A stretch of DNA of 64,000 nucleotides from assembly GCF_013388355.1 (NCBI RefSeq), contig NZ_CP058246.1:2914001-2978000 (forward strand), in the 5' to 3' direction. Every line of letters starts with the position of its first letter. The first letter of the stretch is position 1. Made by a program: the position numbers and the translations under genes. This DNA comes from Flavobacterium sp. LPB0248 (GTDB lineage: Bacteria; Bacteroidota; Bacteroidia; Flavobacteriales; Flavobacteriaceae). Below the pieces are notes generated by a model. That model saw only the letters and a program-made list of their open reading frames with translations. It was not told the DNA's origin and made no database searches. Positions 36,702 to 46,185 of the stretch are shown here, in pieces.

Positions 36702-39371
36702 ATGAAAAAACAACTACTTTGTATATTTTTAATTTTTTGTTGTGCAAATATCAATGCACAAGATATTCTATGGCAGAAGGTAACTTCTTCATCGCTTTTG
36801 CGAAAAGCTGATGGTGTAAGTTCTGCTAAATTATATTATAAATTAAATGCAAATCTTCTAAGCTCTAAACTAGCTTCGGCATCAAATAAAACCGTAAATA
36901 ATACAACATCAGAAATTACGATTCCAAATACTAATGGAATTTTGGAACGTTTTTCGGTTTGGGAATCCTCTAATTTTGATCCAGAATTACAGGCAAAATA
37001 TCCCGAAATCAGGTCTTATGAAGGTCGAGGAATAGACGATAGAAACGCTAAAATACATTTCAGTGTAGCTCCAATCGGAATCCAAACCATGGTTTTTCGT
37101 GGAGCAAAACCAACCGAATATATAGAACAAAATCCAGACAATAAATCTGAATATGTTTTGTATAAGGCGGCAGACAATGCAACTTCAAAAATGTTTTTGG
37201 AATGTAAAACAACTAATATGGTTTCCGAAAATAAATCTTCTACTACTGCTAAAACAGCTTCAAACGCTAAACAATTTAAAACACTTCGATTGGCACTATC
37301 CTGCACAGGAGAGTATACAGCTTTTTTTGGAGGAACAAAAGCGGGAGCTTTAGCAGGAATGAATGCTACTTTAACCCGAGTAAATGGTATTTTTAATAGA
37401 GATCTCGCAGTACAATTAATTTTAATTGCAAATAATGATGCTGTCATTTATACAGATGCTTCTACTGATCCTTATTCTATTGCATCTGTCGGCGCAGCAG
37501 ATGGAGGGCCTTGGGCCAAAGAAGTGCAGACAACATTAACCAATGTTATAGGCGAGGCCAATTATGACATTGGTCATTTATTTGGAGCTTCTGGTGGTGG
37601 AGGAAACGCAGGTTGTATTGGTTGCGCATGTGTTAGTCCTACTTCTAGTCAGCCTATCGGAAAAGGCAGCGCTTTTACATCCCCAGCAGATGCGAGACCG
37701 CAAGGGGATAATTTTGATATTGACTTTGTGGCGCATGAAATGGGACATCAGCTTGGAGGTACACATACTTTTTCTTTTCAAAATGAAGGTTATGGAACCT
37801 GTTATGAACCAGGAAGTGGTTCGACTATTATGGGATATGCAGGAGTAACCAAAGGATATAATATTCAAGATCATTCTGACGACTATTTTTCTTATGCTAG
37901 TATTAGTCAAATACAGAATAATCTAGCAGGAAAAACGTGTCCAGTATCTACTCCTATTGTTGATAATAATCCGCCATTTATAAACGCGGGTTCAAATTAT
38001 ACAATTCCAATCAGCACACCATTTATTTTGACAGGAACAGGTTCTGATCCTGAAGGAAATTCGATTACCTATACATGGGAACAATTTGATAGTGCTACAT
38101 CTGCTTTTGCAGGCAATAGTTTTGCATCTGCAACAAAAACAGACGGGCCAATGTTTAGGTCTTTTCCGCCAACAGCTTCGCCAGTTCGTTACATGCCAGC
38201 TTTAAGCTCAGTATTAAATAATCAGCTGACCACAAGTTGGGAATCTGTTTCTTCTATTGCCAAAACAATGAATTTTACTCTTACGGGAAGAGACAATGCA
38301 GCACAAGGAAAGGCGCAAACCAATACAGCAGCGATGGTCGTAACGGTAAGTGCAGCTGCTGGTCCATTTGCAGTGACTTCACAAGCAGATGATAATCTTG
38401 GTTGGGCAAAAGGATCGGCGCAAACTATTACTTGGAGTGTAAATAACACCAATACACTTGTGGGATCATCAAGTGTAAATATTAAATTATCTGTAGATGG
38501 TGGATTAACATATCCAATTGTTTTGGCTTCTAATACTCCAAATGATGGCTCAGAAACGATATTGGTTCCAGAAATTGATGCCGCTACAAATTGCAGACTT
38601 TTAATAGAGCCAGTTGGTAATATTTATTATGCTTTAAATAGTAAACCATTTGCTGTAGGATATACTGTTTCGACAGATTGTTCTTCTTATAATTTTGGTG
38701 GAGGATATTCAACGGGCGATAGTGTTAGTGTAAACAAAACAGTTTCTGTGCCCGCTTCATCTGGATTAGTTTCAGATGTTAATGTTTCGGTTAATGTAAC
38801 ACATGCGAGATTTTCAGATTTGACAATGCAAATTATAAGCCCAAGTGGTACAGTTGTGACTTTATTTAATAAAAACTGTGGAAGTACAAATTCGACTTTT
38901 GCTTTACAGTTTGATGATAGCGGAACTGCTTTAAACTGTAATACAACTACTAGCCAGATTGTAATTCCTTCGACTGTTTTAAGTGCTTTTAATGGAGAAA
39001 ATCAACAGGGGAATTGGACTTTTAGAGTTCTTGATGATACTGTAGGGGCTTTGGGAACAATAAATTCTGCTTCAGTAAATATTTGTTCTAAAACCTATAC
39101 ATTAGGAAATGAAGATTTTAAGAATGCTGATTTTATTGCATATCCAAATCCAAACAAAGGAACTTTTACAGTACAATTTGATCGAGATTCGGTAAGCGAG
39201 ATTAAAGTTTACGTTAACGATATTACTGGAAAATATGTTTACGATAGAACTTTTCAAGGTTCAGGATATTTTATTCAAGATATTCAATTGCCAGATGTTC
39301 CTTCAGGCCTTTATTTTGTAACGGTTACAGATGGCAACAGAAAAGAAATAAAAAAAATATTGGTGAATTAA
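36702..39371 (+). CDS. Secreted zinc metalloprotease (reprolysin-like) with P-domain and T9SS type A sorting signal
   Basis: 889 aa from ATG 36702, giving a clean signal peptide (MKKQLLCIFLIFCCANINAQ). The prodomain-like region is followed by the protease domain (from about residue 190, LRLALSCTGEYTAFFGG). It has the zinc motif HEMGHQLGGTH at about 345 and a downstream GSTIMGYAGV Met-turn, as in metzincins. A proprotein-convertase P-domain follows at about 665-800 (VNVTHARFSDLTMQIISPSGTVVTL, GNWTFRVLDDT). The C-terminus (FIAYPNPNKGTFTVQF ... GLYFVTVTDGNRKEIKKILV) is a T9SS type A sorting domain. Likely a secreted endopeptidase with autocatalytic maturation; target unknown. Confidence 0.9.
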   Translation: MKKQLLCIFLIFCCANINAQDILWQKVTSSSLLRKADGVSSAKLYYKLNANLLSSKLASASNKTVNNTTSEITIPNTNGILERFSVWESSNFDPELQAKYPEIRSYEGRGIDDRNAKIHFSVAPIGIQTMVFRGAKPTEYIEQNPDNKSEYVLYKAADNATSKMFLECKTTNMVSENKSSTTAKTASNAKQFKTLRLALSCTGEYTAFFGGTKAGALAGMNATLTRVNGIFNRDLAVQLILIANNDAVIYTDASTDPYSIASVGAADGGPWAKEVQTTLTNVIGEANYDIGHLFGASGGGGNAGCIGCACVSPTSSQPIGKGSAFTSPADARPQGDNFDIDFVAHEMGHQLGGTHTFSFQNEGYGTCYEPGSGSTIMGYAGVTKGYNIQDHSDDYFSYASISQIQNNLAGKTCPVSTPIVDNNPPFINAGSNYTIPISTPFILTGTGSDPEGNSITYTWEQFDSATSAFAGNSFASATKTDGPMFRSFPPTASPVRYMPALSSVLNNQLTTSWESVSSIAKTMNFTLTGRDNAAQGKAQTNTAAMVVTVSAAAGPFAVTSQADDNLGWAKGSAQTITWSVNNTNTLVGSSSVNIKLSVDGGLTYPIVLASNTPNDGSETILVPEIDAATNCRLLIEPVGNIYYALNSKPFAVGYTVSTDCSSYNFGGGYSTGDSVSVNKTVSVPASSGLVSDVNVSVNVTHARFSDLTMQIISPSGTVVTLFNKNCGSTNSTFALQFDDSGTALNCNTTTSQIVIPSTVLSAFNGENQQGNWTFRVLDDTVGALGTINSASVNICSKTYTLGNEDFKNADFIAYPNPNKGTFTVQFDRDSVSEIKVYVNDITGKYVYDRTFQGSGYFIQDIQLPDVPSGLYFVTVTDGNRKEIKKILVN

Positions 39372-39390
39372 TTCTAGAAACTTTAAAACC

Positions 39391-40071
39391 TTAATGCGCC
39401 ATCGCCATACAAATCATACTGATTTTAGCGCCTGGAATTTTTAACAAAGCCCGAGAACAGGCTTCAATTGTTGCGCCTGTCGTGAAAACATCGTCTACAA
39501 TTAAAAAATGTTTATGATGATCGGATTCATCGAATTCAACATCAAAAATGTTTTCGATATTTTCAGATCTGCCCAAAAGATTTTTTTTAGATTGAGTCTT
39601 AGAATATATTTTACGAAACAAGAGTTTTTCATTAAAAGGAATTTGAAAGCCGTCAGCAATTGCTCTTCCAAAAGTAGTAACTTGATTGTAGCCACGTTCC
39701 TTAAATTTTCTTTTATGTAGCGGAACTGGTATTACAGCATCAAAAGGAATTTCGAATTGAAGTTCTTTTAAATCTTCGGCATACCAATTTCCTAAAACAG
39801 TTCCTATTTCCTGATGGCCTTTGTATTTTAAATTATGAATGAGTTCCTGGACCATTCCCTTTTTATTAAAGTATAAAAATGCAGAGGCAAATTGAATATC
39901 AATCTTGCCATAAAACTTTTTTACAGCTTCATTTTTTGAATCTAAATGATATTGGGTTAGAGGCATTTCATGTCGGCAACTGGTGCAGAAAACTGTTTCA
40001 TTCTGAAGCAAAAGTGATTGGCATCCGCTACAGACTTTAGGGAAAAATAGATTTATTAGGTAATTAATCAC
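39391..40071 (-). CDS. ComF-family phosphoribosyltransferase
   Basis: 226 aa. The N-terminal zinc finger (CSGCQSLLLQNETVFCTSC) is followed by DAVIPVPLHKRKFKERGYNQVTTFGRAIADGF and the PRPP-binding motif HFLIVDDVFTTGATIEACSRALL. ComF proteins are needed for natural transformation in several bacteria, probably acting on incoming single-stranded DNA in the cytoplasm. Whether this organism is competent cannot be told. It is convergent with the metalloprotease gene, with only 19 bases between stops. Confidence 0.9.
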   Translation of the reverse strand: MINYLINLFFPKVCSGCQSLLLQNETVFCTSCRHEMPLTQYHLDSKNEAVKKFYGKIDIQFASAFLYFNKKGMVQELIHNLKYKGHQEIGTVLGNWYAEDLKELQFEIPFDAVIPVPLHKRKFKERGYNQVTTFGRAIADGFQIPFNEKLLFRKIYSKTQSKKNLLGRSENIENIFDVEFDESDHHKHFLIVDDVFTTGATIEACSRALLKIPGAKISMICMAMAH

Positions 40072-40154
40072 AAAAAGAGAGATTTTATTTACAAAAGTAA
40101 CAAAATCAAAGCTTCAATCTTTATAATTTTTCTTTTTTATACAGCTAGTTTTTA

Positions 40155-40162
40155 TATTTTTG
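40155..40162 (+). promoter_or_regulatory. -7 element of the glycyl-tRNA synthetase gene
   Basis: TATTTTTG fits TAnnTTTG, seven bases before the ATG at 40170, implying a very short leader. The -33 region is only T-rich. Confidence 0.4.
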
Positions 40163-40169
40163 CATCACT

Positions 40170-41711
40170 ATGGCAAAACAAGAAGATATATTTAAGAATG
40201 TGGTTTCGCACGCAAAAGAGTACGGATTTATTTTTCCGTCAAGCGAAGTTTACGATGGTTTAAGTGCTGTATACGATTACGCACAAAACGGTGTCGAATT
40301 AAAAAAGAATATCCGTGAATATTGGTGGAAATCAATGGTTCAGATGAATGAAAATATTGTCGGCCTTGATGCTGCAATATTAATGCATCCAACAACTTGG
40401 AAAGCTTCTGGTCACGTTGACGCTTTCAATGATCCATTAATTGATAATAAAGATTCTAAAAAGAGATATAGAGCTGACGTTTTGGTTGAAGATCATGCTG
40501 AAAAAATTCACCAAAAAGCACAAAAAGAAATTGACAAAGCAAAAGCTCGTTTTGGTGATGCATTCAACGAACAAGAATTTGTGACTACAAATGCTCGTGT
40601 AATTGAATATTTAGCTAAAGAAAAAGAAATCAGAGAGCGTTTAGGTCGTTCTTTGGGAGCAGGTGATTTGGCTGATGTAAAAGCATTAATTGAAGAGCTT
40701 GAAATTTCTGATCCTGAAACGGGTTCTAAAAACTGGACAGAGGTTAAGCAATTTAACTTGATGTTTGGAACAAAATTAGGTGCATCTGCAGAGAATGCAA
40801 TGGATTTATATTTGCGTCCAGAAACGGCTCAAGGTATTTTTGTGAACTTTTTAAATGTTCAGAAATCAGGTCGTATGAAAGTTCCTTTTGGAATTGCTCA
40901 GACAGGTAAAGCTTTCAGAAACGAGATTGTTGCTAGACAATTTATTTTCCGTATGCGTGAGTTCGAACAAATGGAAATGCAATTTTTTGTACGTCCAGGA
41001 GAAGAAATGAAATCATACGAATACTGGAAAGAAACTCGTCTAAAATGGCATTTATCTTTAGGATTAGGAAAAGAAAATTACCGTTTTCATGATCATGAGA
41101 AATTAGCGCACTACGCAAACGCAGCAGCTGATATTGAATTTAATTTCCCATTCGGATTTAAAGAATTGGAAGGAATTCACTCTCGTACAGATTTCGACTT
41201 AAAAGCGCACGAAGAATATTCTGGAAGAAAATTGCAATATTTTGATCCTGAATTAAACGAAAACTATGTTCCTTATGTAGTAGAAACTTCTGTAGGTTTA
41301 GATCGTATGTTCTTGGCAGTTTTTGCTACTTCGTTAAAAGAAGAAACATTAGAAGACGGTTCTACAAGAACAGTTTTAAAATTGCCAGCAGTTTTAGCGC
41401 CAACAAAAGCAGCGGTATTGCCATTGGTTAAAAAAGATGGTTTGCCAGAAGTTTCAAGAAAAATCATCGAAGATTTAAAATGGGATTTCAACGTTGCTTA
41501 TGATGAAAAAGATGCTGTAGGACGCCGTTACAGAAGACAAGATGCTTTAGGAACGCCTTTCTGTATTACAGTAGATCACCAAACGCTTGAAGACGAAACA
41601 GTAACAATTCGTCATAGAGATACAATGAAACAAGATCGTGTAAAAATTACTGAATTAAGAGGAATTATCGAAAACGAAGTTTCGATGAAAAACTGGTTAA
41701 TGAGAATGTAA
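40170..41711 (+). CDS. glyS: Glycine-tRNA ligase (dimeric, eukaryote/archaea-like class II)
   Basis: 513 aa, a single-chain alpha2-type GlyRS. Class II motifs are visible: motif 1 region HPTTWKASGHVDAFNDPL, LRPETAQGIFVNF, motif 2 FRNEIVARQFIFRMREFEQMEMQFFV, and motif 3 ETSVGLDRMFLAVF. The C-terminal anticodon-binding domain starts near LPAVLAPTKAAVLPLV, with GRRYRRQDALGTPFCITVD. It charges tRNA-Gly in the cytoplasm. Monocistronic, with its own promoter and terminator. Confidence 0.97.
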   Translation: MAKQEDIFKNVVSHAKEYGFIFPSSEVYDGLSAVYDYAQNGVELKKNIREYWWKSMVQMNENIVGLDAAILMHPTTWKASGHVDAFNDPLIDNKDSKKRYRADVLVEDHAEKIHQKAQKEIDKAKARFGDAFNEQEFVTTNARVIEYLAKEKEIRERLGRSLGAGDLADVKALIEELEISDPETGSKNWTEVKQFNLMFGTKLGASAENAMDLYLRPETAQGIFVNFLNVQKSGRMKVPFGIAQTGKAFRNEIVARQFIFRMREFEQMEMQFFVRPGEEMKSYEYWKETRLKWHLSLGLGKENYRFHDHEKLAHYANAAADIEFNFPFGFKELEGIHSRTDFDLKAHEEYSGRKLQYFDPELNENYVPYVVETSVGLDRMFLAVFATSLKEETLEDGSTRTVLKLPAVLAPTKAAVLPLVKKDGLPEVSRKIIEDLKWDFNVAYDEKDAVGRRYRRQDALGTPFCITVDHQTLEDETVTIRHRDTMKQDRVKITELRGIIENEVSMKNWLMRM

Positions 41712-41732
41712 TCTTTACAGTTTATTATAGAA

Positions 41733-41766
41733 GTCCCAAATTCCATAAAGGAGTTTGGGATTTTTG
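41733..41766 (+). terminator. Terminator after the glycyl-tRNA synthetase gene
   Basis: GTCCCAAATTC (41733-41743) pairs, with one mismatch, with GAGTTTGGGAT (41751-41761), followed by a T-rich stretch. Confidence 0.75.
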
Positions 41767-41981
41767 ATTTTAAAAAACAGGTATTTTATCGGTTTTTTTT
41801 GCATTTCATCCTTATGTATCAACATTTTGTCTTAATGTGTTAACAATGAAGTGTTTAAAAAGTTTAAATATGTAATTTTAAATTTCTATTAGCGCAAAGA
41901 CCAATTTTTTTTCTCCACATTGCAATTAAAAGCATTTTTTTGATTATGATTGCGCCGTGAGAAAACCAACAAAACCTGAAA

Positions 41982-42800
41982 TTGAAAAAGTATTCGTATA
42001 TTATAATTGATGATGACGCTGAGAGTATTTTGAAAACCCAAACAACCGCTTCAGGTTTTTCAGAATTATCTTTTATGGCTTCGGCTTCAAATTTTCAAGA
42101 AGGTTTAGACTTGGTTTTAGAAAACAAGCCAGCTTTGATTTTTCTCGAAATCGAGCCCAAAAATCTGTCAAGTCATTTGTCTTTGTCTTTTATAAGCGAA
42201 TTATACCGTTTCTTTCAGGAAATCCCCAAAATTATAATTACTACAAATACAAGAGAGAAATCTTTTGATGCAATTCAATATGGTGTCTTTGATTACCTTT
42301 TAAAGCCTGTTGCACATCTTGAGCTTCTAAAATCGGTTTTAAGGCTTAAAAAAGCTAATTTAGATAGCAAAACACCGCAATTTATAGAAGAGCCGACTTC
42401 TATCGTAATTGATAACGTAAATAACGTAACCATTCCTCAAAATATCGAAAAACCATTAACCATTTGTATAAAATCATATGGAGATTATCGGTATTTAAAT
42501 GCTGAAGATATCTGTTACTTTCAAGCCGATAATAACTCTACCGATATTTATTTGAATAATGGTGAAATGATTACGGCCTTTAAAACGTTAAAGCATTTTG
42601 AAAGTGTTTTGACGTATCCTTTTATCCGTATTCATAACAGTTATGTAATAAATAGAAACTACATTTCTAGGATTCATAGCGGAAACTCAATCTGTTACAT
42701 AAAAAACTCCACAAAAAAGATTCCTTTTTCTAAAACCTACAGAGCAAATGTAGAGCAGATAATTGCCGATTTTGCATCGGGAAATTATCTAGAAGTCTAA
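41982..42800 (+). CDS. LytTR-type response regulator with a Glu at the phospho-acceptor position
   Basis: 272 aa from a TTG start at 41982 (KKYSYIIIDDDAES). The receiver domain (1-125) keeps the acidic triad (DDD, 10-12) and the conserved Lys (FDYLLKPV), but the phosphorylation strand reads ALIFLEIEPKN. That places Glu56 where LytTR regulators have LDI or LDV. The C-terminal LytTR DNA-binding domain is intact (ITICIKSYGDYRYLNAEDICYFQADNNSTDIYLNNGEMI, FIRIHNSYVINRNYISRI, KIPFSKTYRANVEQII). Glu can mimic a phosphorylated Asp, so it may be constitutively active. No kinase gene is directly adjacent. The upstream 270 bases carry the preceding terminator and AT-rich DNA. Confidence 0.85.
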   Translation: MKKYSYIIIDDDAESILKTQTTASGFSELSFMASASNFQEGLDLVLENKPALIFLEIEPKNLSSHLSLSFISELYRFFQEIPKIIITTNTREKSFDAIQYGVFDYLLKPVAHLELLKSVLRLKKANLDSKTPQFIEEPTSIVIDNVNNVTIPQNIEKPLTICIKSYGDYRYLNAEDICYFQADNNSTDIYLNNGEMITAFKTLKHFESVLTYPFIRIHNSYVINRNYISRIHSGNSICYIKNSTKKIPFSKTYRANVEQIIADFASGNYLEV

Positions 42801-42975
42801 AAACTAGATATTTACACAGATTTGCTATCCATTGACTATCAATTGGGTATGATTTACCATAAACCCAATTTTTCGTATAAATTTTTTTTCAACCTCGTGT
42901 TAGTTTTACACTCTGATTCGCATGCAAAAAGCGGATCTTCTCCAAAAATTAAAACAAAAATTAAAACCTCAGGTC

Positions 42976-43227
42976 ATGAAAAAAACAGCTTTAACAATCG
43001 GATTATTTTCTTTAGTAGTAGTAGCAACTTCTTTTGCAAACCCAACAACTTCTACTCTTTCAAGTGAGAAATCAAGCATTGTTCCGCCAGTTGATGGTAA
43101 AGGAGCTACAGGCGGTACTAGAAAACACGATGAATTAATGAGCAATCAAGAGTCATTAGCAAAAAATAATCAAGCAAGTTTTAATGGAATTAATCAATCT
43201 TTAGGTGCAAATAAAAAACTAGATTAA
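42976..43227 (+). CDS. Small secreted protein of unknown function
   Basis: 83 aa from ATG 42976; the frame is open further upstream, but MKKTALTIGLFSLVVVATSFA is a clean signal peptide start. The mature part (NPTTSTLSSEKSSIVPPVDGKG...) is short, polar and rich in Ser, Asn and Gln, with no cysteines. Family not recognised. It lies 175 bases after the LytTR regulator on the same strand and is closed by a strong terminator. A regulatory link with either neighbouring signalling gene is only a guess. Confidence 0.65.
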   Translation: MKKTALTIGLFSLVVVATSFANPTTSTLSSEKSSIVPPVDGKGATGGTRKHDELMSNQESLAKNNQASFNGINQSLGANKKLD

Positions 43228-43258
43228 GTTTTGAAATAAAGCAAACATAAAAATATTT

Positions 43259-43290
43259 AAGCTGTCAAATTTTTGACAGCTTTTTTTTTT
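43259..43290 (+). terminator. Rho-independent terminator before the kinase gene
   Basis: AAGCTGTCAAA (43259-43269) pairs with TTTGACAGCTT, followed by about ten T. It separates the small secreted protein gene from the kinase operon; any kinase start must lie after it. Confidence 0.9.
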
Positions 43291-43318
43291 ATTATTTTTG
43301 GGAAAATTCGCAATTATA

Positions 43319-45379
43319 TTGAAAAAAAAAATCCAAATAATATTGTTTTTATTTCTGGTGTTATTTTTTATTGGCTGTACCAAGAAAAATAATTTAGCCA
43401 AGAATGCAAATTCTTCAGAGGATAGTCTTCCTGTTTATTTGTCATTAGCTAATGATATAAATTTAAGCTACGAATCTAAACAGAAGTACACCCGAAAAGC
43501 TTTTTCTATAATAGAAAAAAATAAAAACGATTCTCTTACTAGAGCAAATTTGTTCAAGATAGCCAATCGATATTTTAATATGAATGATTTAGAATCATTT
43601 AAAGTAATATCTGAGCTTGTTTTGAATAGAGCCATAATTTCTAAGGATTCAGCATATATGGCGAAAGCATATACTTATCTAGGGGACTACTATAGCAATA
43701 GAATGATCTCAGATAGTGCTTTTAGAAGCTATTTTAAGGCTCAAAAGATTTATTTGCAGATTAATGATCAGTATAATTTAGCAAAAACACTAATAAGCAA
43801 AGCGAGTCTTCAGTATAATGAGTCTGATTTTTTTGAGAGTGAAATATCAGTTTTTAAGGCTTTAGAAATCTTAAAGACGAAAAAAGATGTTAATGAACAA
43901 CTTTATGAGTGTTATAATCTTCTCGGTATACTATATAATGAAAGAGAGGAGTATAGTAAAGCATTAGAATATCAGAATAAAGCATTAAGTACTTTAGAAG
44001 ATAAGGCCATACCGCTAGATTTTCAATGGAAAGCAGCTTCGTTAAATAATATTGGGTTTGTTTATCTACGGATGAAAAATTACAAGGAGGCAATATCTTA
44101 TTTTCAGAAGGGACTGCAAGAAAAAAATCTATTTGAGGAAAGAACTGCACTATATGCAATGTTGTTAGATAATTTAGCTTATTCTAAACTAAAATCTAAT
44201 AGAATGGATAGTCTCTCGAGTCAGTTATATAGATCTTTAAAAATTAGAGATAGTTTAGGATTAAAAATGGAAATGATTTCAAATCAAATTCATTTGTCTG
44301 AATATTATGCTTTAAAAAAAGATACTATAAGAGCTATTGAACTTTCTAAACAAGCTTTATTCCTTTCGCGTTCTTCTGATAAATTAAATAATACATTGCA
44401 AGCTTTAAAACAACTTGCAGTTGTAGATCCCAAAAATGCGTCTCGGTATTCTAAAGAATATATATTCCTTAATGATAAAATGCTGAAAGCAGAACGGAAT
44501 ATGGGCGAAAAATTTTCTCGCATCGAGTACGAAACCAATGAAATTAAAGATCAAAATTCCAATCTTCAGGAAAAGAATAAAACTTTGGTTTATGTTTTTA
44601 GTATTTGTACATTGCTCGGGTTGTTTTTTTATGTTTACAAAACGCAGCAGGCCAGAAATCGTGAACTACTTTTTAAACAGCAACAGCAGATTGCAAACGA
44701 AGATATTTACAATTTGATGATTTCGCAACAGAACGAAATTGAGCTTACGAGATTGAAAGAAAAGAAAAAGGTAGCGCAGGAATTGCACGATGGTGTTTTA
44801 GGACGTATGTTTGGTATTAGAATAAGCCTCGATAGTCTCGATAAACTAGATGAATCTGAAGCTATTTCTAAGAGAAAAAAATATCTTGCTGAACTAAAAA
44901 ATGTTGAACAAGATATTCGCGAAATTTCGCATGACTTAAATAGAGAAAAATCAGAATTAATTAATAATTTCGTTTCGATTTTAAACAAACTATTTGAAAA
45001 TCAGATAAATACATATAGTTCGAAATTGATTACTGTTTTTGATCCTGAGATTAAATGGGATTTGATCAGTAATATGGACAAAATTAATTTGTATAGAATT
45101 GTTCAGGAAGGGCTCCAGAATTGTAATAAATATGCTAATGCAGATATTATTAGAGTGGAGTTTAAAAATGTAAATAATGATCTGGTTTTAACAATCGAAG
45201 ATGACGGAATTGGATTTAATGCCAATAAGACTAAAAACGGAATTGGTCTGCATAATATTGAATATAGAGCAACAGAGTGTAAGGGAACAGTTACCATAAA
45301 ATCTGCCAAAGGAGAAGGAACAATTCTGACTATAAAAATCCCAATAGAGCCAAATAACAACCTGCATAATGACATTTGA
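43319..45379 (+). CDS. TPR-containing sensor histidine kinase (HisKA_3-like)
   Basis: 686 aa from TTG 43319 (KKKIQIILFLFLVLFFIGCTKK); the in-frame TTG at 43298 abuts the terminator and is less likely. The N-terminus is a signal or lipoprotein-like segment. Residues about 60-400 are tetratricopeptide repeats (YTYLGDYYSN, YECYNLLGILYNEREEYSKALEYQNKAL, NNIGFVYLRMKNYKEAISYFQKGL). A membrane helix follows (LVYVFSICTLLGLFFYVYK), then a coiled coil, the phospho-acceptor His box (KKKVAQELHDGVLGRMFGIR) and an HATPase domain (IVQEGLQNCNKYANA, IEDDGIGF, GIGLHNIEYR). The TPRs probably sense through protein contacts in the periplasm. It overlaps the regulator gene by 11 bases. Confidence 0.88.
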   Translation: MKKKIQIILFLFLVLFFIGCTKKNNLAKNANSSEDSLPVYLSLANDINLSYESKQKYTRKAFSIIEKNKNDSLTRANLFKIANRYFNMNDLESFKVISELVLNRAIISKDSAYMAKAYTYLGDYYSNRMISDSAFRSYFKAQKIYLQINDQYNLAKTLISKASLQYNESDFFESEISVFKALEILKTKKDVNEQLYECYNLLGILYNEREEYSKALEYQNKALSTLEDKAIPLDFQWKAASLNNIGFVYLRMKNYKEAISYFQKGLQEKNLFEERTALYAMLLDNLAYSKLKSNRMDSLSSQLYRSLKIRDSLGLKMEMISNQIHLSEYYALKKDTIRAIELSKQALFLSRSSDKLNNTLQALKQLAVVDPKNASRYSKEYIFLNDKMLKAERNMGEKFSRIEYETNEIKDQNSNLQEKNKTLVYVFSICTLLGLFFYVYKTQQARNRELLFKQQQQIANEDIYNLMISQQNEIELTRLKEKKKVAQELHDGVLGRMFGIRISLDSLDKLDESEAISKRKKYLAELKNVEQDIREISHDLNREKSELINNFVSILNKLFENQINTYSSKLITVFDPEIKWDLISNMDKINLYRIVQEGLQNCNKYANADIIRVEFKNVNNDLVLTIEDDGIGFNANKTKNGIGLHNIEYRATECKGTVTIKSAKGEGTILTIKIPIEPNNNLHNDI

Positions 45380-46067
45380 TTTACCAGCTTCAGTTCCACA
45401 TTTAGTTAATAAGAATATTTTAATAGTAGATGATCATCCTTTTATTATTGAAGGATATAAGAATGCTATAACTCGTTATAATCCAAAGCAATATGAGTTT
45501 TTAATTTCGCAGGCACACGATTGTAGGTCAGGTTATGATATAATAGAAAATAATAGCACAACTGGTTTTGATATTGCTTTTTTGGATATCAGTATGCCTC
45601 CTTATGAAGAAAAAGAGATTTTTTCTGGCGAAGATTTGGCAAAATTGCTTTTAAAGAAAATGCCTTCTTGCAAGATTATACTTTTGACGATGTATACCGA
45701 ATTGCTGAAAATTAAAACTATTATCAGAACAATTCAGCCCAATGGATTAATCATTAAAAATGACCTTACTTTTGACGAATTGCTTCTGGCTTTTGATAAA
45801 GTCATGAAGAATGAGAAATATTACAGCCAATCGGTTGTAAAAATGCTGAATCAATCCGCGCACAATGCAATCGAGATTGATCAATACGATAAACAGATAT
45901 TAATTCATTTGGATAAAGGAACTCCAATTCATGAAATGCTGGAAAATATTCCAATTTCATTAAATGCTATCGTGAAACGAAAAAAACATTTAATGGAACT
46001 GCTAAAAATAAGAAACGGTTCTGATCATGATTTGGTCAAAGAAGCAAAAAGCAAAGGACTGTTTTAA
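45369..46067 (+). CDS. Response regulator, partner of the TPR kinase
   Basis: 232 aa. The receiver domain has NILIVDDHPFIIEGY (acidic pair), IAFLDISMPPYEEKEIF (phospho-acceptor Asp), IILLTMY and LIIKNDLTFDELL (conserved Lys). The C-terminal region (about 170-232: DKQILIHLDKGTPIHEMLENIPISLNAIVKRKKHLMELL) looks like a NarL/LuxR-type helix-turn-helix but is diverged. ATG 45369 lies inside the kinase stop region, so the two are translationally coupled and form one two-component system. Targets unknown. Confidence 0.88.
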   Translation: MTFDLPASVPHLVNKNILIVDDHPFIIEGYKNAITRYNPKQYEFLISQAHDCRSGYDIIENNSTTGFDIAFLDISMPPYEEKEIFSGEDLAKLLLKKMPSCKIILLTMYTELLKIKTIIRTIQPNGLIIKNDLTFDELLLAFDKVMKNEKYYSQSVVKMLNQSAHNAIEIDQYDKQILIHLDKGTPIHEMLENIPISLNAIVKRKKHLMELLKIRNGSDHDLVKEAKSKGLF

Positions 46068-46100
46068 AATTTTAGATTTTTAGAACAAAACTTCGTAATA

Positions 46101-46139
46101 AAAAATCCTATCAGGTTCTTGAAATCTGATAGGATTTTT
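46101..46139. terminator. Bidirectional terminator
   Basis: AAAAATCCTATCAG (46101-46114) pairs with CTGATAGGATTTTT (46126-46139). It lies between the convergent response-regulator and thiL genes. Confidence 0.9.
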
Positions 46140-46185
46140 AATTTAGTGTACTGTTGCGTACTGCGACCGTGACTGAAAACTCAAA

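Noticed and set aside
42922..42975. N-terminal extension of the small secreted protein to ATG 42922
   Set aside because: The extension is Lys/Gln-rich and would bury the signal peptide; ATG 42976 is the natural start.
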